A stretch of 64,000 nucleotides of DNA from Tissierellales bacterium (lineage in GTDB: Bacteria > Bacillota > Clostridia > Tissierellales > Sedimentibacteraceae), in contig JAHDQO010000001.1 in the NCBI GenBank assembly GCA_018433765.1, positions 62,001-126,000 on the forward strand, given 5' to 3'. The notes beneath the pieces were generated by a model. The model was not told the origin of the DNA, did no database searches, and worked only from the letters and a program-made list of their open reading frames with translations. The translations under genes were made by a program, and so were the position numbers. Shown piece by piece: positions 61,421-64,000 of this stretch (within the stretch, counting starts at the first letter, position 1; every line of letters starts with the position of its first letter).

Positions 61421-62191
61421 ATGTATAATTTTATTAATTTTAATGTAACAAATAATATAGCAGTTGCAAAAATTAATAGACCTAAAGCTTTGAATGCATT
61501 AAATACTGAAGTTTTAAAAGAGTTGGGGCAAGTTGTTAATGATGTAAAGTCAAATAAAGATGTGAAAGTATTCATCATAACTGGAGAAGGAAGAGCATTT
61601 GTAGCAGGTGCTGATATTGCTGAAATGAAAGAGATGACAGCAGTAGAAGGTAAAGAATTTTCAAGGCTTGGAAATAAAGTATTTAGAACAATAGAAACAC
61701 TAGACATTCCTGTAATTGCTGCTGTAAATGGTTTTGCGTTAGGCGGAGGATGCGAGCTTGCTATGTGTTGTGATATTCGTATTGCAAGTGAAAAAGCAAA
61801 ATTTGGACAGCCTGAAGTAGGACTAGGAATAACACCGGGATTTGGTGGAACACAAAGATTATCTAGACTAGTAGGAAGTGCAAAAGCTAAAGAACTTATT
61901 TTTACAGCAGATGTAATAAAAGCAGACGAAGCTGCGAAAATAGGTCTTGTAAACAAAGTAGTAAAACCAGAAGAATTAGAGAAATCAACTTTTGAATTGG
62001 CTGAGAAAATTGCAAGCAAAGGTAGAACTGCTATTAAACATTCAAAAGAGTCCATAAACAAAGGTATTGAAACTGATATTGAAACTGCAATATCTATAGA
62101 AGAAAATCTTTTTGGATTATGTTTTTCAACTGAAGATCAAAAAGAAGGAATGGGAGCTTTTTTAGAGAAAAGAACACCTAATTTCAAGTAA
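61421..62191 (+). CDS. crt: Crotonase (3-hydroxybutyryl-CoA dehydratase / enoyl-CoA hydratase)
   Basis: This 256-residue protein has the crotonase fold: VAKINRPKALNALNTEVL, the oxyanion-hole parts GRAFVAGADIAEM and AVNGFALGGGCELAMCCDI, the catalytic glutamate in FGQPEVGLGITPGFGGTQRL (second glutamate replaced by glycine as in some relatives; not certain), and ASKGRTAIKHSKESIN at the C-terminus. It removes water from 3-hydroxybutyryl-CoA to give crotonyl-CoA, the substrate of Bcd. GAGGTG precedes the ATG. It lies after etfA rather than first, unlike the common crt-bcd-etfBA-hbd order. Confidence 0.92.
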   Translation: MYNFINFNVTNNIAVAKINRPKALNALNTEVLKELGQVVNDVKSNKDVKVFIITGEGRAFVAGADIAEMKEMTAVEGKEFSRLGNKVFRTIETLDIPVIAAVNGFALGGGCELAMCCDIRIASEKAKFGQPEVGLGITPGFGGTQRLSRLVGSAKAKELIFTADVIKADEAAKIGLVNKVVKPEELEKSTFELAEKIASKGRTAIKHSKESINKGIETDIETAISIEENLFGLCFSTEDQKEGMGAFLEKRTPNFK

Positions 62192-62204
62192 GTAAAGTTG
62201 AAAA

Positions 62205-62237
62205 TTAAAAGTAAGGGTTAATACCTTTTACTTTTAA
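62205..62237 (+). terminator. Hairpin between crt and hbd
   Basis: TTAAAAGTAAGGG, loop TTAATA, CCTTTTACTTTTAA, with one bulged base. The right arm is T-rich, so partial termination or mRNA processing is possible. Confidence 0.5.
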
Positions 62238-62263
62238 ATAATTATATAATAAGGAGGTACAAA

Positions 62264-63103
62264 ATGAAAGTATTTATTCTAGGAGCTGGAACTATGGGTT
62301 CTGGTATAGCTCAAGTATTTATTACAAAAGGTCACGAAGTAATATTGCGAGATATTAAAGAAGAATTCGTTGCAAAAGGTTCTGCAATGATTAAGAAAAA
62401 TTTAGGAAGACTTGTTAAAAAAGAAAGAATTACTGAAGATGATGCAGCTGCTATAATGGATAGACTAACTACTACAACAGAAATGAAATTAGCTAAAGAT
62501 GCAGACTTAGTAATTGAAGCTGCTGTAGAAAATATGGCAATAAAAAAAGATATTTTCAAAGAATTAGATGAAATATGTAAGAAAGACACAATTTTAGCAA
62601 CAAACACTTCATCTTTATCAATAACAGAAGTTGCTAATGTAACAACTAGACCAGATAAAGTAATAGGTATGCATTTCTTTAATCCAGCACCTGTTATGGG
62701 TCTTGTAGAAGTTATTAGAGGCTTTGTTACCTCAGACGAAACTTGTAAGAAAGTTATAGATATAGCAAAAGAATTAGGAAAAACTCCTGTAGAAGTAAAA
62801 GAAGCTCCAGGATTTGTTGTAAATAGAATATTAGTTCCAATGATAAATGAAGCTGTAGGTATATTAGCAGATGATGTTGCTGCAGCAGAAGATATAGATC
62901 AAGCTATGAAATTAGGTGCAAACCATCCTATAGGACCATTGGCTTTAGGAGATTTGATTGGTTTAGACGTATGCCTTGCAATTATGGAAGTTTTGTATAA
63001 TGAATATGGTGATACAAAATATAGACCTCATCCATTGTTAAGAAAGATGGTAAGAGCGGGCAAATTGGGAAGAAAAACAAAAGAAGGTTTCTACAAATAT
63101 TAA
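62264..63103 (+). CDS. hbd: 3-hydroxybutyryl-CoA dehydrogenase
   Basis: This 279-residue protein has the NAD(P)-binding [13 protein letters not shown] at residue 7, [27 protein letters not shown] with the substrate serine, [16 protein letters not shown] with the catalytic histidine, [18 protein letters not shown] and [18 protein letters not shown]. It reduces acetoacetyl-CoA to 3-hydroxybutyryl-CoA. AAGGAGG precedes the ATG. The length and motifs are those of Clostridium Hbd. A terminator follows at 63125. Confidence 0.95.
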   Translation: MKVFILGAGTMGSGIAQVFITKGHEVILRDIKEEFVAKGSAMIKKNLGRLVKKERITEDDAAAIMDRLTTTTEMKLAKDADLVIEAAVENMAIKKDIFKELDEICKKDTILATNTSSLSITEVANVTTRPDKVIGMHFFNPAPVMGLVEVIRGFVTSDETCKKVIDIAKELGKTPVEVKEAPGFVVNRILVPMINEAVGILADDVAAAEDIDQAMKLGANHPIGPLALGDLIGLDVCLAIMEVLYNEYGDTKYRPHPLLRKMVRAGKLGRKTKEGFYKY

Positions 63104-63124
63104 TATTTAATTAGTATAAAACGA

Positions 63125-63155
63125 AAAGAAATCCTTAAATATTAAGGGTTTCTTT
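63125..63155 (+). terminator. Terminator after hbd
   Basis: AAAGAAATCCTTAA, 3-base loop, TTAAGGGTTTCTTT (one G-T pair): 14-bp stem whose right arm is itself T-rich. Confidence 0.75.
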
Positions 63156-63209
63156 GTCATTTACTATAACGAGCATATTAAATATGTTAATAAAACTTAA
63201 AAAACAATT

Positions 63210-63227
63210 TGTTAAAATTTTAACATT
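63210..63227. promoter_or_regulatory. Rex-like redox operator before the thiolase gene
   Basis: TTGTTAA-AATT-TTAACAT matches the consensus TTGTTAA-N4-TTAACAA at 13 of 14 fixed positions. It overlaps the -35 box, so binding would block the promoter. A further half-site TTGTTAA lies at 63233-63239, between the -35 and -10 boxes. Confidence 0.8.
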
Positions 63228-63250
63228 CTTTTTGTTAATTGTAGTATAAT
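63221..63250 (+). promoter_or_regulatory. Promoter of the thiolase gene
   Basis: TTAACA (63221-63226), 18 bases, TATAAT (63245-63250). The terminator upstream makes this the start of a separate unit. Confidence 0.7.
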
Positions 63251-63332
63251 AATAAGGTAGTAAAAGATATGCATTAAAGATAAAGCATTAAAATTAACTA
63301 AAAAAATATATAGATATAAGGAGGTTTTAATT

Positions 63333-64000
63333 ATGAGAGATGTAGTAATTGTTTCAGCTGTAAGAACACCAGTTGGATCTTTTGGGGGTAAGTTATCTTC
63401 AGTATCAGCAGTTGATTTAGGTATTGCTGCAGCAAAAGAAGCAATGAAAAGAGCAGGTGTTAAGCCTGAACAGGTTCAAGAAGTTATTATGGGTAATGTT
63501 TTAGGTGCTGGTATTGGACAAAATGTTACTAGACAAGTATCTGTAGGATCAGGCATACCTGTTGAAGTTCCTTCTATGACTATTAATAAAGTATGCGGTT
63601 CAGGTTTAAGAAGTGTTAGTATAGCTTATCAATTCATTCAAAATGGCGATGCAGATATTATTCTTTGCGGTGGTACTGAAAGTATGAGCAATGCTCCTTA
63701 CTATGTTCCTAAAGCTAGATGGGGACAAAGAATGGGAGATGGTAAGCTAATTGATGGCATGGTGTATGATGGATTATATGATATCTTTAACAAATATCAT
63801 ATGGGAATTACTGCTGAAAATATAGCTGAACAGTGGAAAATTTCAAGAGAAGATCAAGATGCATTTTCTGCAGTAAGTCAAAACAGAGCAGAAGCTGCTC
63901 AAAAGTCAGGAAGATTTAAAGATGAAATAATTCCTGTTGAAATTCCTCAAAGAAAAGGAGATCCTATAGTTGTAGATACTGACGAATTTCCTAGACATGG
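63333..64000 (+). CDS. thlA: Acetyl-CoA acetyltransferase (thiolase), partial
   Basis: The first 222 residues are visible; the frame runs off the right edge of the window. It starts [20 protein letters not shown], has the nucleophile C88 in [17 protein letters not shown], then [20 protein letters not shown] and [22 protein letters not shown]. It condenses two acetyl-CoA to acetoacetyl-CoA, the first step of the pathway that hbd, crt and bcd continue. ATG 63333 has AAGGAGG at 8 bases. It has its own promoter with a Rex-like operator. Confidence 0.94.
   Translation, partial: MRDVVIVSAVRTPVGSFGGKLSSVSAVDLGIAAAKEAMKRAGVKPEQVQEVIMGNVLGAGIGQNVTRQVSVGSGIPVEVPSMTINKVCGSGLRSVSIAYQFIQNGDADIILCGGTESMSNAPYYVPKARWGQRMGDGKLIDGMVYDGLYDIFNKYHMGITAENIAEQWKISREDQDAFSAVSQNRAEAAQKSGRFKDEIIPVEIPQRKGDPIVVDTDEFPRH

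Noticed and set aside
61336-62061. Antisense open frame (241 codons) over crt
   Set aside because: Crt motifs on the plus strand are complete, and the antisense product is a serine- and alanine-rich shadow.

Overview
The window looks like chromosome of an anaerobic, spore-forming, low-GC Firmicute (Clostridia in the broad sense; a Tissierellia or Sedimentibacter-like relative is a guess, the genus cannot be fixed from the sequence). The evidence is the very AT-rich DNA, strong AGGAGG-type ribosome sites with frequent TTG and GTG starts, spore genes (spoVAA, spoVAB, a gerA-type operon), a ctsR-mcsA-mcsB-clpC operon, and a butyryl-CoA pathway with two Rex-like operators. No rRNA, tRNA, CRISPR array or intact insertion sequence was found.

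Layout. 1-5.3 kb: an especially AT-rich, tightly packed island of kinase, nucleotidyltransferase and phosphatase genes ending in a homologue of zinc-dependent amino acid:carrier-protein ligases; no carrier protein is visible. 5.5-8.7 kb: TldD/TldE protease pair and a small membrane protein. 8.8-10.5 kb: membrane-linked MutS-like ATPase. 10.7-16.6 kb: NhaC-type antiporter, M20 peptidase, YtcJ-like amidohydrolase and a BTAD/SARP-type regulator with an eroded ATPase tail. 16.6-19.5 kb (minus): a three-part surface glycosylation set (GT2, small flippase-like transporter, GT39). 19.9-26.5 kb: XRE-cupin regulator, cupin, hydantoinase/oxoprolinase A and B subunits and an NCS1 permease, probably a cyclic-amide utilisation locus. 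26.7-33.0 kb: spoVAA and spoVAB, unusually separated by repeats, facing a gerA operon with two B-type permease genes. 33.3-36.6 kb: ECF sigma factor with its likely membrane anti-sigma factor, YitT-family protein, small conserved protein. 36.9-43.8 kb: giant alpha-2-macroglobulin-like lipoprotein without a recognisable thioester, MEMO-like lipoprotein, DUF6612-like lipoprotein. 44-46 kb: EF-G paralogue. 46.5-51.4 kb: CtsR-controlled protein quality operon. 51.6-57.9 kb: alkaline phosphatase with a Pho-box-like promoter, YibE/F protein, ABC exporter, CoaX and an ECF substrate-binding component (pantothenate/CoA). 58.3-64 kb: bcd-etfB-etfA-crt-hbd-thl, the route from acetyl-CoA to butyryl-CoA, cut by the window end inside thiolase.

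The most unusual signal is between the genes. Intergenic DNA is full of a mosaic repeat family: two inverted copies of about 145 bp flank an 8.5-kb ger/sigma segment, a perfect 54-nt tandem duplication splits spoVAA from spoVAB, related blocks interrupt the ctsR operon twice, and short CACGGA, TTCTCA and TTAACTATC words recur. A separate, more GC-rich, hairpin-forming element of about 150 bp lies between near-identical direct repeats downstream of coaX, with apparent relics at 26.5 and 54.3 kb. In the catabolic and fermentative parts, operators (CtsR, Pho-like and Rex-like) can be read directly in front of the genes they would control.
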